From Vulcaniibacterium tengchongense (GTDB taxonomy: Bacteria; Pseudomonadota; Gammaproteobacteria; Xanthomonadales; Xanthomonadaceae), in assembly GCF_003814555.1 (NCBI RefSeq), contig NZ_RKQN01000006.1, positions 39,271 to 103,270 of the forward strand: 64,000 nt of DNA. Reading direction: 5' to 3'. A program made the translations under genes and the position numbers. The notes beneath the pieces are model-generated. The model ran no database searches and was not told the origin of the DNA. It saw only the letters and a program-made list of their open reading frames with translations. Of the stretch, positions 47,514 to 56,400 are shown one piece after another; position 1 is the first letter of the stretch, and the number at the start of each line of letters is the position of its first letter.

Positions 47514-48107
47514 GTGAACAAATGGGTGATCGCCAGCGGCAACCCCGGCAAGCTGCGCGAGTTCCGCGAACTGCTCGCCGGCAGCGGCGTCGAGATGGTG
47601 CCCCAGGGCGAGCTCGGCGTGCGCGACGCCGACGAGACCGGGCTGACCTTCGTCGAGAACGCGCTGCTGAAGGCGCGCCATGCCGCGCGCGCGACCGGGC
47701 TGCCGGCGCTGGCCGACGATTCCGGCCTGTGCGTGGATGCGCTCGGCGGCGCGCCGGGGCTGTATTCGGCGCGCTACGCCGGCCGCCACGGCGACGCCGA
47801 AGCCAACATCGACAAGCTGCTCGAGGCGCTGAAGGACGTACCGGACGAACGCCGCGGAGCGCACTTCTACGCGGTCATCGTGCTGTTGCGCCACGCCGAG
47901 GACCCGCAGCCGATCATCGCCGAGGGCCTCTGGCCGGGGCGCATCCTGCATGCGCGCCGCGGCGACGGCGGCTTCGGCTACGACCCGGTGTTCTTCGACC
48001 CCGCGCTGGGCCGCGCCGCGGCCGAACTGGAGGCCGGGCTGAAGAACCGCCTCAGCCATCGCGGTCGCGCGCTGGCGGCCCTGCGCGCGCGGCTGCAGCC
48101 GGCATGA
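47514..48107 (+). CDS. rdgB: RdgB/HAM1 family dITP/XTP pyrophosphatase
   Basis: Removes non-canonical purine nucleoside triphosphates. The 197-residue protein has KWVIASGNPGKLREFRELL, ETGLTFVENALLKARHAA, ALADDSGLCVDALGGAPGL, SARYAGRHGDAEANI and GDGGFGYDPVFF, all HAM1 signatures. The start is GTG (47514-47516), as no ATG lies before the conserved region. Its stop overlaps the next gene (ATGA). Confidence 0.95.
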   Translation: MNKWVIASGNPGKLREFRELLAGSGVEMVPQGELGVRDADETGLTFVENALLKARHAARATGLPALADDSGLCVDALGGAPGLYSARYAGRHGDAEANIDKLLEALKDVPDERRGAHFYAVIVLLRHAEDPQPIIAEGLWPGRILHARRGDGGFGYDPVFFDPALGRAAAELEAGLKNRLSHRGRALAALRARLQPA

Positions 48108-48694
48108 ACGACGACGCGCCGCAGGTATTCGCCACCGGCTGGCGGCTGATGCCGGAAATGCTGGCGCTGACGGTCGCCGCGCTCGGCCTGGTCGCCGCGT
48201 GCTCGTGGTTCACCGGATCGGCGCGCGACCTCGACAGCCTGCTGGTGGTGGCGCCTGCGTTCCTGGCGATGGCCGCGGGACTGGGCTACCTGGTCTGCTG
48301 GCAACGCGTCGTCCTGCACGCGGACGGCCGCATCGAGGTGCGCAGCGCGGCGGCGGGCTTCCGCCTGCGCGCCTTCCATGCGCGCGACGTCGTCGCCATC
48401 GGCTTCCGCTCCTGGCGCGACGTGCGCCGCAGCATGGTGAGCCATCTGTTCGTGTCCGTGGCGCCGGCTCCGGGCCGGCGCTGGCGCGTCGTCGACGTGA
48501 TGGACAACGTCTACCGCGGCGGCGGCGACTCGCCGCTGATGCAGGCGCTGGTGCGCGCGATCCTGCAGGCGCAGCCGGACGTGCCGCTGGATCCGGCGCT
48601 GCGGGCGCTGTACCGCCCGGTCGTCCCCGCGCCGCGCGCGCCCGAGCCGCGCCGTACCAAGCGCCCCCGGCGGCACCGCCACCATCGCGTTTGA
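48104..48694 (+). CDS. Small two-helix membrane protein, unknown function
   Basis: A 196-residue protein with two membrane helices (MLALTVAALGLVAACSWF, LLVVAPAFLAMAAGLGYLV), a beta-rich part (RVVLHADGRIEVRSAAAGF, ARDVVAIGFRSW) that looks like a PH-like bYdbS-type domain, and a strongly basic His/Arg tail (RRTKRPRRHRHHRV). It is coupled to rdgB by ATGA. I recognise no function. Confidence 0.75.
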   Translation: MNDDAPQVFATGWRLMPEMLALTVAALGLVAACSWFTGSARDLDSLLVVAPAFLAMAAGLGYLVCWQRVVLHADGRIEVRSAAAGFRLRAFHARDVVAIGFRSWRDVRRSMVSHLFVSVAPAPGRRWRVVDVMDNVYRGGGDSPLMQALVRAILQAQPDVPLDPALRALYRPVVPAPRAPEPRRTKRPRRHRHHRV

Positions 48695-48724
48695 AAAGCG
48701 GACGCCCGCCGCCATCTTCCTGCC

Positions 48725-49972
48725 GTGAATCCCGTGCTGACGCCGCCGCCGCTGTCGCTGTACGTGCACCTGCCCTGGTGCGTGCGCAAGTGCCCGTACT
48801 GCGACTTCAATTCGCACGAGGCGCGCGGCGCGGCGCCGTTCGAGCCCTACGTCGACGCCCTGCTCGCCGACCTCGACCACGACCTGCCGCTGGTCTGGGG
48901 CCGCACCGTGCACTCGGTGTTCTTCGGCGGCGGCACGCCGAGCCTGTTCCCCTCGGAAGCGATCGACCGCTTCCTGCAGGGCGCCAGCGGGCGGCTGCGC
49001 TTCGCGCCCGGATGCGAGATCACGCTCGAGACCAACCCCGGCACCGCCGAGCACGGCCGCTTCGAGGCCTACCGCGCCGCCGGCGTGAACCGGCTCAGCT
49101 TCGGCATCCAGAGCTTCGACGACGGCTGCCTGCGCCGGCTCGGCCGCATCCACGACGGCGCCGAGGCGGAAAGCGCGGTCAAGCAGGCCCAGGACGCGGG
49201 TTTCGACAACCTCAACCTGGACCTGATGTACGCCCTGCCCGGCCAGGACCCGGCGATGGCCGAGCGCGACCTGGAACGCGCGCTGGCGCTGCAACCGGCG
49301 CACCTGAGCCATTACCAGCTCACCCTGGAACCGAACACCCTGTTCGCGGCGCGGCCGCCGGCGGGCCTGCCCGACGACGACACCGCCTGGGACATGCAGG
49401 AACGCTGCCAGGCCCGGCTCGCCGAGGCCGGCTACGCGCAGTACGAGATCAGCGCCTACGCGCGCCCGGGCCGGCAGTGCGCGCACAACCTCAACTACTG
49501 GCGCTACGGCGACTACCTGGGCATCGGCGCGGGCGCGCACGGCAAGCTGACCCTCGGCGCCGAGCAGGCGATCCTGCGCCGCTGGAAGGTCAAGCATCCC
49601 GCGCAGTACCTGGCCCAGGCCGGCCGCGCCGAGGCGGTCGGCGGCGACGAGCGGGTCGAGCCGGCGCGACGGCCGTTCGAGTTCATGCTCAACGCGCTGC
49701 GCCTGGCCGAAGGCTTCGCCCTGGAGCTGTTCGAGGCGCGCACCGGCCTGCCGCGGGCGGCGATCGCGCCGCAACTGGCCGAGGCGGTGGACGCCGGCTG
49801 GCTGGAGACCGACGGCGCGCGGGTGCGGCCGACCGAACTCGGCCTGCGCTTCGCCAACGACGCGATCGCTCTATTCCTGGACGATGTGGCCGATAACACA
49901 TCGGAGCGAACCCGGCCGGGCGATACTGGCGCCGTCTCGGCCGAAACGGTGCGCCGCGCCGGGCCCGACTGA
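48725..49972 (+). CDS. hemW: HemW-like radical SAM protein
   Basis: A radical SAM protein of 415 residues whose cysteines C19-x3-C23-x2-C26 (WCVRKCPYCDF) hold a 4Fe-4S cluster; FFGGGTPSLF is the SAM-binding GGGTP motif. NRLSFGIQSF, LNLDLMYALPGQ and the C-terminal HemN-like domain (FEFMLNALRL) follow. HemW is thought to be a heme chaperone, related to but distinct from coproporphyrinogen dehydrogenase HemN. Start is GTG (48725). About 28 residues beyond the usual end are hydrophilic and unlike the family. Confidence 0.92.
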   Translation: MNPVLTPPPLSLYVHLPWCVRKCPYCDFNSHEARGAAPFEPYVDALLADLDHDLPLVWGRTVHSVFFGGGTPSLFPSEAIDRFLQGASGRLRFAPGCEITLETNPGTAEHGRFEAYRAAGVNRLSFGIQSFDDGCLRRLGRIHDGAEAESAVKQAQDAGFDNLNLDLMYALPGQDPAMAERDLERALALQPAHLSHYQLTLEPNTLFAARPPAGLPDDDTAWDMQERCQARLAEAGYAQYEISAYARPGRQCAHNLNYWRYGDYLGIGAGAHGKLTLGAEQAILRRWKVKHPAQYLAQAGRAEAVGGDERVEPARRPFEFMLNALRLAEGFALELFEARTGLPRAAIAPQLAEAVDAGWLETDGARVRPTELGLRFANDAIALFLDDVADNTSERTRPGDTGAVSAETVRRAGPD

Positions 49973-50032
49973 GCCGCGCCGGCGCCGCGCGGTCGCCGGG
50001 CACGGCGGGTCGCCTTGACACAGGAGCTCCAG

Positions 50033-52246
50033 ATGACCGCCTCCCCTCACCCCCTGGGCAGTCCGTACCGTCCGCGCGCGACGCTGGCGAACGCGGCGTT
50101 GCCGCCGCGGGTGCGCGGGGTGCTGGAGCGGCTCCACGCCGCGGCGGCCGGCCCGGTCGCGCGCCAGCTGGACCTGGCGCTGGACGAGTACGAGCGGCGC
50201 CTGCTGCGCCAGGCCGACCAGGCGCGGCGCCCGGAGCAGCGCCAGGGCCTGCTCGAGACCCTGCGCGCGACCCGGCGCCACCGCGCCGACCTGGCGCCGC
50301 GCTGCCTGGCCGAGCTGGAGAGCGCGCTGGCGGCGATCCGCGAACCCGCGCCCGCGCGCGGGCCGACCGCGCGGCCCAGCTTCCACGAGCTGCGCCTGGT
50401 CGAGCACGACGAGGTCGAGGAGGACAGCCTGCAGCGCACGATCGCGGTGCGCCACGAACGCCGCGCGGCGTTGCCGCTGCTGCTGCTCGGCCAGCGCTTC
50501 GGCGTGCTCGCCGGCGCGCCGGCGTTCGACCCCGAGCGCCTGCCGCTGGGGCCGTACCGGCTGGTGCGGATGCTCGGCGAGGCGATGCAGGCGCTGCCCA
50601 CCGGCCGCGAGGCGCGGCTGCAGCTGTACCGGGCGTACGACGAGACCGCGCTGGCCGAATATCCGGCGTGGCTGGAGACGCTCAACGAACTGCTCGCGCG
50701 CGAGGGCGTGCTCCCGGGGCTCGCCTACGTGCCGTTGCGCCCGCGGCCGCGGCCGCAAGCGGCCGGCGAGGCGCGCGCGGCCCCCGGGCGCCCGCCCGAC
50801 GCCCGCGAACCGGCGGCGCCGGCGGAAGGGCGCCCGCTCACCGGCTGGCTCGGCTTGGACGAGGAGGAGCGCGCCGACGCCTTCGCGCCGCTGCGGCAGC
50901 TGCTCGCGCGCCGCCGCCAGGCGCTGCAGCGCCTGCGCGCCCCGCAGCAGCCCGAACGGCCCGCGCTGCCGACCGGCGAGGCGCTGGATGCGCTCGCCGC
51001 GCTGCAGCGCTCGCGGGCGCCGGACGCGCCGGCGCCGGAGCTGGCCGATCTGCGCCGGCACCTGCTGGCGCTGGCGCGGCAGCGCTACGGCGCCGAAGCC
51101 GGCCTGGCCGGCGACGACCAGGACGCGCTCGACCTGCTCGAGCTGTTCCTCGCCCGGATCGAGCGCGAACTGCGCCCCGGCGCCGCGGCCGGCGAGCTGA
51201 TCGCGCGCCTGCGCCTGCCGCTGCTGCGCGCGGCGCTGCAGGACCGCACCTTGTTCGTCCGCAACGGCCATCCGGCGCGGCAGTTGCTCGAGGCCGTGGC
51301 CGAAGCCGGCGCGCGCTGGCTGCCGTGGGAGGAGCTCGATCCGCACCTGGACGAGCAATTGCGGCACGCGGTCGAGCAGGTGCTGCGGCAGCCCGACGAC
51401 ACCGCGGCCGCGTTCCAGGCGGCGCGCGACGAACTGCACGAGCACCTGCGCCTGGTCGCGCGCAAGGCCGAACTGGCCGAACGCCGCCACGTCGAGGCCG
51501 CGCGCGGCAAGGAACGCCTGGCCGACGCCAAGCGCCGCGCCGCCGGGGCGCTCGCCGGCATGCTCGGGGAGCGGCCGCTGCCCCGGTTCGTGCACGGCCT
51601 GCTGCAGCAGGCATGGCTCGACGTGCTGACCCTGACCTTGCTGCGCCACGGCGAGGATTCGCCGGCCTGGCGCGAGCAGCTGCAGGCCACCGAACGGATC
51701 GTCGCCGCGCACGCGCAGCCGCCGTCGCCGGCGCCGGCGCAGCTGGAAGTGGCGGTGGAGCACGCGCTGACCCTGGTCGGCCATCACGGCGAGGACGCCG
51801 GCGCGATCGCGCGGCAGCTGCTCGGCCTCGGCGGCGACGAGGCTTCGCGCACGCAGCTCGCGCTCAGGCTGAAGTCGCGCGCGCGGCTCGGCGAGGACGC
51901 CCCGGCGGCGTCCGCCCCGGCGCCGCGCGACGCGGAGACCGAACGCTGCTGGCGGCGCCTGCGCGCGCTGCCGCCCGGCACCTGGTTCGAGTTCGACGGC
52001 GACGCGCCCGGGGAAGTGCTGCGCCGGCGCCTGTCGTGGCACAGCGCGGTCACGCAGCAGGCGCTGTTCGTCAATGCGCGCGGGCAGCGCGTGTGCGAGC
52101 TGGGGCTGGACGAGCTGGCGCGCAGCATGGCCGCCGGTCGCGCCCGCGTGGTCGAGGCCCGGGAGGGGCGCCTGCTCGACCGCGCCTGGCGGGCGACGCT
52201 CGCCGCGCTCGACCCGGGCCGGCACGACGCGGAGGAGAACGCATGA
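50033..52246 (+). CDS. DUF1631 family protein
   Basis: A large 737-residue cytoplasmic protein, almost all helical, with the DUF1631 features LALDEYERRLLRQAD, FHELRLVEHDEVEEDSLQRT, LVRMLGEAMQALPTGREA, LRLPLLRAALQDRTLFVRNGHPARQLL and a C-terminal beta part (GTWFEFDGDAPGEVLRRRLS, LFVNARGQRVCELGLDELA) that resembles PilZ-like or SH3-like barrels. The function is unknown. The ATG at 50033 has a perfect GGAG six bases upstream; an in-frame TTG at 50015 is less likely. It is coupled by ATGA to a PilZ gene, which hints at c-di-GMP signalling. Confidence 0.85.
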   Translation: MTASPHPLGSPYRPRATLANAALPPRVRGVLERLHAAAAGPVARQLDLALDEYERRLLRQADQARRPEQRQGLLETLRATRRHRADLAPRCLAELESALAAIREPAPARGPTARPSFHELRLVEHDEVEEDSLQRTIAVRHERRAALPLLLLGQRFGVLAGAPAFDPERLPLGPYRLVRMLGEAMQALPTGREARLQLYRAYDETALAEYPAWLETLNELLAREGVLPGLAYVPLRPRPRPQAAGEARAAPGRPPDAREPAAPAEGRPLTGWLGLDEEERADAFAPLRQLLARRRQALQRLRAPQQPERPALPTGEALDALAALQRSRAPDAPAPELADLRRHLLALARQRYGAEAGLAGDDQDALDLLELFLARIERELRPGAAAGELIARLRLPLLRAALQDRTLFVRNGHPARQLLEAVAEAGARWLPWEELDPHLDEQLRHAVEQVLRQPDDTAAAFQAARDELHEHLRLVARKAELAERRHVEAARGKERLADAKRRAAGALAGMLGERPLPRFVHGLLQQAWLDVLTLTLLRHGEDSPAWREQLQATERIVAAHAQPPSPAPAQLEVAVEHALTLVGHHGEDAGAIARQLLGLGGDEASRTQLALRLKSRARLGEDAPAASAPAPRDAETERCWRRLRALPPGTWFEFDGDAPGEVLRRRLSWHSAVTQQALFVNARGQRVCELGLDELARSMAAGRARVVEAREGRLLDRAWRATLAALDPGRHDAEENA

Positions 52247-52599
52247 GCCCCCAGGAATACCGGCGCGCGCCGCGCTACGCCGTCGACGACTACGTGCAGG
52301 TGGTCGACACCATGACCGATGCGGTGGTCGGCCAGCTCGGCAACATTTCCGAGACCGGCATGCTGCTGATCGCGAACGCGCCGCTGGCGGACGACGCGCT
52401 GTACCAGCTGCGTTTCAGCCTGCACGAATCGACCCGGCGGCCGCCGATCGAGGTCGGCGCGCACCTGCTGTGGCAGGAGCGCGCCGCCATGCCGGGGCAG
52501 AGTTGGGCGGGCTTCCGCTTCATCCACATCCTCGACCGCGAGCTGGAGCAGCTGCGCGAATGGCTGCGGGCGCAGGAACGCGCGCAGGCGCCCGGCTGA
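52243..52599 (+). CDS. PilZ domain protein, likely c-di-GMP receptor
   Basis: A stand-alone PilZ domain of 118 residues. Both c-di-GMP-binding motifs are intact: RxxxR as R7-RAP-R11 and (D/N)xSxxG as N34-ISET-G39. It should bind c-di-GMP and act on a partner, perhaps the DUF1631 protein encoded just upstream with which it is translationally coupled. Confidence 0.92.
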   Translation: MSPQEYRRAPRYAVDDYVQVVDTMTDAVVGQLGNISETGMLLIANAPLADDALYQLRFSLHESTRRPPIEVGAHLLWQERAAMPGQSWAGFRFIHILDRELEQLREWLRAQERAQAPG

Positions 52600-52672
52600 G
52601 CGCCCGCCGCGGCAAAGGCCGGCGCGCGGCGTTTGCGGCAGAATGCGCGCAAGCCCAACCGTTCGCGCGTCC

Positions 52673-53992
52673 ATGACCGATTTCGCCCCGCTCTACGCCG
52701 CCCATCTCGCCGAACTGCAGCGCCGCACCGCCGAGGCGCTGGCCCGCGGCGGCTTCGACCACCTGGTCGTGCCCAGCGGTACGCTGCACTACCAGTTCTT
52801 CGACGATCGCGACTATCCCTACGCGGTCAACCCGCAGTTCAAGGCCTGGGTGCCGCTGACCCGCAACCCGGGCAGCTGGCTGGTGGCGACGCCGGGGCAG
52901 CGGCCGAAGCTGATCTACCTGCAGCCGTTCGACTACTGGCACGCGGTGCCGCAGGCGCCGGGCGGCTACTGGGTCGAGCATTTCGACGTCGTGGTGATCC
53001 GCACCGCCGAGGAAGCGCTGCAGCACCTGCCGGCCGACCCGGCGCGCTGCGCCATCCTCGGCGAGCCGCAGAGCGCGCTGCGCGACCACGTGCCGAACAA
53101 TCCGCCCGCGGTCGTGAACTACCTGGAATACCACCGCGCCCACAAGACCCCGTACGAAGTCGCGATGATGCGCGAGGCCAGCCGCATCGGCGTGCGCGCG
53201 CACCGCGCCGCCGAGCGCGCGTTCCGCGCCGGCGCCAGCGAGTTCGGCATCCACCTGGCGTACTGCCAGGCCGCCGGCCAGGACGCGAACGACCTGCCCT
53301 ACAGCAACATCGTCTGCCTCAACGAGCACGCCGCGGTGCTGCACTACCACGATCGCGACCGGGTGCCGCCGCGGGAGATCCGCAGCTTCCTGATCGACGC
53401 CGGCGCGGCGTTCCACGGCTACGCCTGCGACATCACCCGCACCTACGCGCGCGACACCGGGAGCGAGTTCCAGGCGCTGATCGACGCGGTCGACGCGGCG
53501 CAGCGCGCGATGTGCGAGCAGGTCCGCGCCGGCACCGACTACAAGCGCATCCACCTCGACGCGCACCTGGCGCTGGCCGGCATCCTCAAGGAGTTCGGCG
53601 TGATCAAGGCCTCGCCCGAAGCCGCGCTCGCCACCGGCGTCAGCAGCGCGTTCTTCCCGCACGGCATCGGCCACGGCATCGGCCTGCAGGTGCACGACGT
53701 GGCCGGCTTCGCCGCGTCCGACGCCGGCGGCACGATCCCCAAGCCCGAGGGCCATCCCTACCTGCGCCTGACCCGCACGCTGGAGCCGGGCATGGCGGTG
53801 ACGATCGAACCGGGCCTCTACTTCATCGACATGCTGCTGGAGGAGGTGAAGAAGAACGGCCATGGCGACAGCGTCGACTGGGAACGCGTCGACGCGTTCA
53901 AGCCCTTCGGCGGCATCCGCATCGAGGACGACGTGGTCTGCACCGAGGCCGAGCCGATCAACCTGACCCGCGAGGCGTTCGCCGAGGCGTGA
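52673..53992 (+). CDS. pepQ: Xaa-Pro dipeptidase (prolidase)
   Basis: Splits dipeptides ending in proline. The 439-residue M24B metallopeptidase has the five metal ligands: D in FLIDAGAAFHGYACDITRTYA (two Asp), H in FFPHGIGHGIGLQVHDV, E in VTIEPGLYFID and E in GIRIEDDVV. Length is close to E. coli PepQ. The ATG at 52673 is chosen over one 10 codons earlier. It converges with pepP. Confidence 0.94.
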   Translation: MTDFAPLYAAHLAELQRRTAEALARGGFDHLVVPSGTLHYQFFDDRDYPYAVNPQFKAWVPLTRNPGSWLVATPGQRPKLIYLQPFDYWHAVPQAPGGYWVEHFDVVVIRTAEEALQHLPADPARCAILGEPQSALRDHVPNNPPAVVNYLEYHRAHKTPYEVAMMREASRIGVRAHRAAERAFRAGASEFGIHLAYCQAAGQDANDLPYSNIVCLNEHAAVLHYHDRDRVPPREIRSFLIDAGAAFHGYACDITRTYARDTGSEFQALIDAVDAAQRAMCEQVRAGTDYKRIHLDAHLALAGILKEFGVIKASPEAALATGVSSAFFPHGIGHGIGLQVHDVAGFAASDAGGTIPKPEGHPYLRLTRTLEPGMAVTIEPGLYFIDMLLEEVKKNGHGDSVDWERVDAFKPFGGIRIEDDVVCTEAEPINLTREAFAEA

Positions 53993-54238
53993 CCCGGCGG
54001 GCCGGTCCCGCCCGCGGGCAGGGGCCGGGCGTTCGCGAGGGCGGACCGGGCGGCCCCGTTTCCGGCCGGGCCCAGTCCGCGCCCGCACCCTCGCGGCGCG
54101 GGCCGCCGAAGCGCCACAGGGACCCGATCGTGGGCGCCGCGCGATACGCCGTGCGCCGTGGCGATGCCGCGGCACCCGGGCGCTCGTCCCGCCGGCGGCG
54201 GAACGGCCGCCGCGGGCGCGACGGATCAGCCCGCCACG

Positions 54239-55567
54239 TCAGCCCCGCGCCGCCATGAACGCCTCGATCTCGTCCGCGCTGCGCGCCAGGCCGGCGGTCA
54301 GCACACGGTGGCCTTCGCGGGTGATCAGCACGTCGTCCTCGGTGCGGATGCCGATGCCGCGCCATTTCGGGTCGACCGTGCCGTCGTCGGGCGCCACGTA
54401 CAGCCCGGGCTCGATGGTGAACACCATGCCCGGCTCGAGCAGGCGCGACTCGCCGTCGATGCGGTACTCGCCGACGTCGTGCACGTCCAGGCCGAGCCAG
54501 TGGCCGGTCTTGTGCGGGTAGAAGCGCTTGTAACCGCCGTCGGCGAGCTGCTTCTCCAGCTTGCCCTTGAGCAGCCCGAGCCGCAGCAGGCCTTCGGTCA
54601 GCGTCTCCACCGCGGCGCGGTGCCCGGCCTCGTACGGCACGCCGGGGCGCGCCTGCGCCAGCGCCGCGGCCTGCGCCGCGCCCACCAGGTCGTGCAGCGC
54701 GCGCTGCTCCCGGCTGAAGCGGCCGTTGACCGGGAAGGTGCGGGTGATGTCGGCGGCGTAGCCGCGGTATTCGGCGCCGGCGTCGATCAGCACCAGTTCG
54801 CCGTCGCGCGCCTGCGCGGCGTTGGCGCGGTAGTGCAGCACGCAGGCGTTGGCGCCGGCGCCGACGATGCTGCCGTAGGCCGGCTCGGCATCGTGCATGC
54901 GGAACACGCGCTCGACCTCCGCCTGCAGCTCGTACTCGTGGACGCCCGCCCGCGCGGCGCGCATCGCCGCCTGGTGCGCGCGCACGCTGATCTCGGCGGC
55001 GCGCTGCATCAGCTTCAGCTCGTCGCGGTCCTTGAACAGGCGCAACTCGTCGAGCAGGTGGCCCAGCTCGAGGAACTCGTGCGGCGGTTGCGCGCCCTGC
55101 CGCACCAGCGCGCGCACGCGGTTGAGCCAGCCGATCAGCTTGAGGTCGAACTCCTGGTCGCGGCCGAAGTGGTAGTACACGCGCGAGCGGCCTTCCAGCA
55201 GGCCGGGCAGGATGTCGTCGAGGTCGGCGATCGGGTAGGCGTCGTCGAGGCCGAACGCCTCCACCGCGCCCTCGGGGCCGTAGCGTGGCCCGTCCCAGCG
55301 CTCGCGCTCGGGGTCGCGCTCGCGGCAGAACAGGAGGGTCTCGCCGTGGCGGCGCCCCGGCACCAGCACCAGCACCGCCTCCGGTTCGGGAAAGCCGGTC
55401 AGGTACAGCAGGTCGGAATCCTGCCGGTACGGGTAATGCGTGTCGCGGCTGCGGATGCGCTCGGGCGCGGCCGGCAGCACCAGGATCGCGTCGTCGCCGG
55501 CCATGCGCATCAGTTGCCGGCGACGCCGCGCGTAGGTCTTGGCGGGAATGGCGAGGGGTTTGTTCAT
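54239..55567 (-). CDS. pepP: Xaa-Pro aminopeptidase
   Basis: Removes N-terminal residues before proline. The 442-residue M24B enzyme has the creatinase-like N-terminal domain (DTHYPYRQDSDLLYLTGFPEPEA) and metal ligands in LIDAGAEYRGYAADITRTFP, PHKTGHWLGLDVHD, FTIEPGLY and GIRTEDDVLIT. It follows ygfB by 123 bp on the same strand, an arrangement common in gammaproteobacteria. Confidence 0.95.
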   Translation of the reverse strand: MNKPLAIPAKTYARRRRQLMRMAGDDAILVLPAAPERIRSRDTHYPYRQDSDLLYLTGFPEPEAVLVLVPGRRHGETLLFCRERDPERERWDGPRYGPEGAVEAFGLDDAYPIADLDDILPGLLEGRSRVYYHFGRDQEFDLKLIGWLNRVRALVRQGAQPPHEFLELGHLLDELRLFKDRDELKLMQRAAEISVRAHQAAMRAARAGVHEYELQAEVERVFRMHDAEPAYGSIVGAGANACVLHYRANAAQARDGELVLIDAGAEYRGYAADITRTFPVNGRFSREQRALHDLVGAAQAAALAQARPGVPYEAGHRAAVETLTEGLLRLGLLKGKLEKQLADGGYKRFYPHKTGHWLGLDVHDVGEYRIDGESRLLEPGMVFTIEPGLYVAPDDGTVDPKWRGIGIRTEDDVLITREGHRVLTAGLARSADEIEAFMAARG

Positions 55568-55690
55568 TGCATTGCCAATCGCTTCTTGCCGTGGCGCCCG
55601 CGCGGGCTTCGCGGTCCGAGCGCCGGTCCGCGGGCGCCGTCCCCGCCGCGCCGGCCACCGCCGCCGCGGCCGCGCGAAAACGACGCCCGC

Positions 55691-56239
55691 TCAGTTCAGC
55701 TTCTGCCGCCGCCGCGCCGCCAGCACGCAGTCGCCGTGCAGCAGCAGCGCCGCGACGCGGACGAATTCCTCGATCTCGGCCAGCGCCTCCTCGTCTTCCT
55801 CGTCGCCCTCGCTCTGCGCCTGCGCGGCGGCGAGCTTGGCCAGGTCGGCCAGCGCCTCGCGGCTTTCGTCCGACAGCGGCGGCTTGGCGCCCGCCGCCAG
55901 GCCGAAGCCGCCGAGAAAGCCGCGGCACCAGTCGAACAGCGCGCCGCTGCGCTCGCCGAGCGAGGCCTCGGCCTCCGGCAGCAGCAGGGCGAAATCGAAG
56001 CTGCGGTCTTCCAGCTGCGCGGCGCTGGCCAGGCGCAGGCCGTCGAGGGCGCCGCCCTCCTCCGGCACCGGCGCGGCCTCCTCGGCGAGCACCTTGGCCG
56101 GCCATTCGCGCAGCGAGGCGCCGCCGCCGGCGAGCCAGCCGCACAGCGCGCCGTGCAGTTCCGAGGGCGAGGCGGCCAGGCCGAGGCGGCGGCTTTCGGC
56201 CGCGACGGCGGCGATGGCGGGAAGTTCGAGAGCGGTCAC
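55691..56239 (-). CDS. ygfB: UPF0149 family protein YgfB
   Basis: A 182-residue helical protein with the UPF0149 traits SPSELHGALCGWLAGG, ALFDWCRGFLGGFGLAAG and EEFVRVAALLLHGD. The function is poorly known; in Pseudomonas a homologue represses a stress programme. It sits upstream of pepP, as usual. Confidence 0.92.
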   Translation of the reverse strand: MTALELPAIAAVAAESRRLGLAASPSELHGALCGWLAGGGASLREWPAKVLAEEAAPVPEEGGALDGLRLASAAQLEDRSFDFALLLPEAEASLGERSGALFDWCRGFLGGFGLAAGAKPPLSDESREALADLAKLAAAQAQSEGDEEDEEALAEIEEFVRVAALLLHGDCVLAARRRQKLN

Positions 56240-56400
56240 GGGCGTCGATCGGGACGGGAAACCCGCAGTGTAGGGCCTAACGCCGGCGCGGGCAGCCCGC
56301 GTCGGCGCCGCGGCTCCACGCGGCGCGGCGCCGCACGCGGTTCGCGCTTGTTGCCGGCAACGGCGCTTGCGACACTGCTGCGTACCGTCTCACCGCTCCG

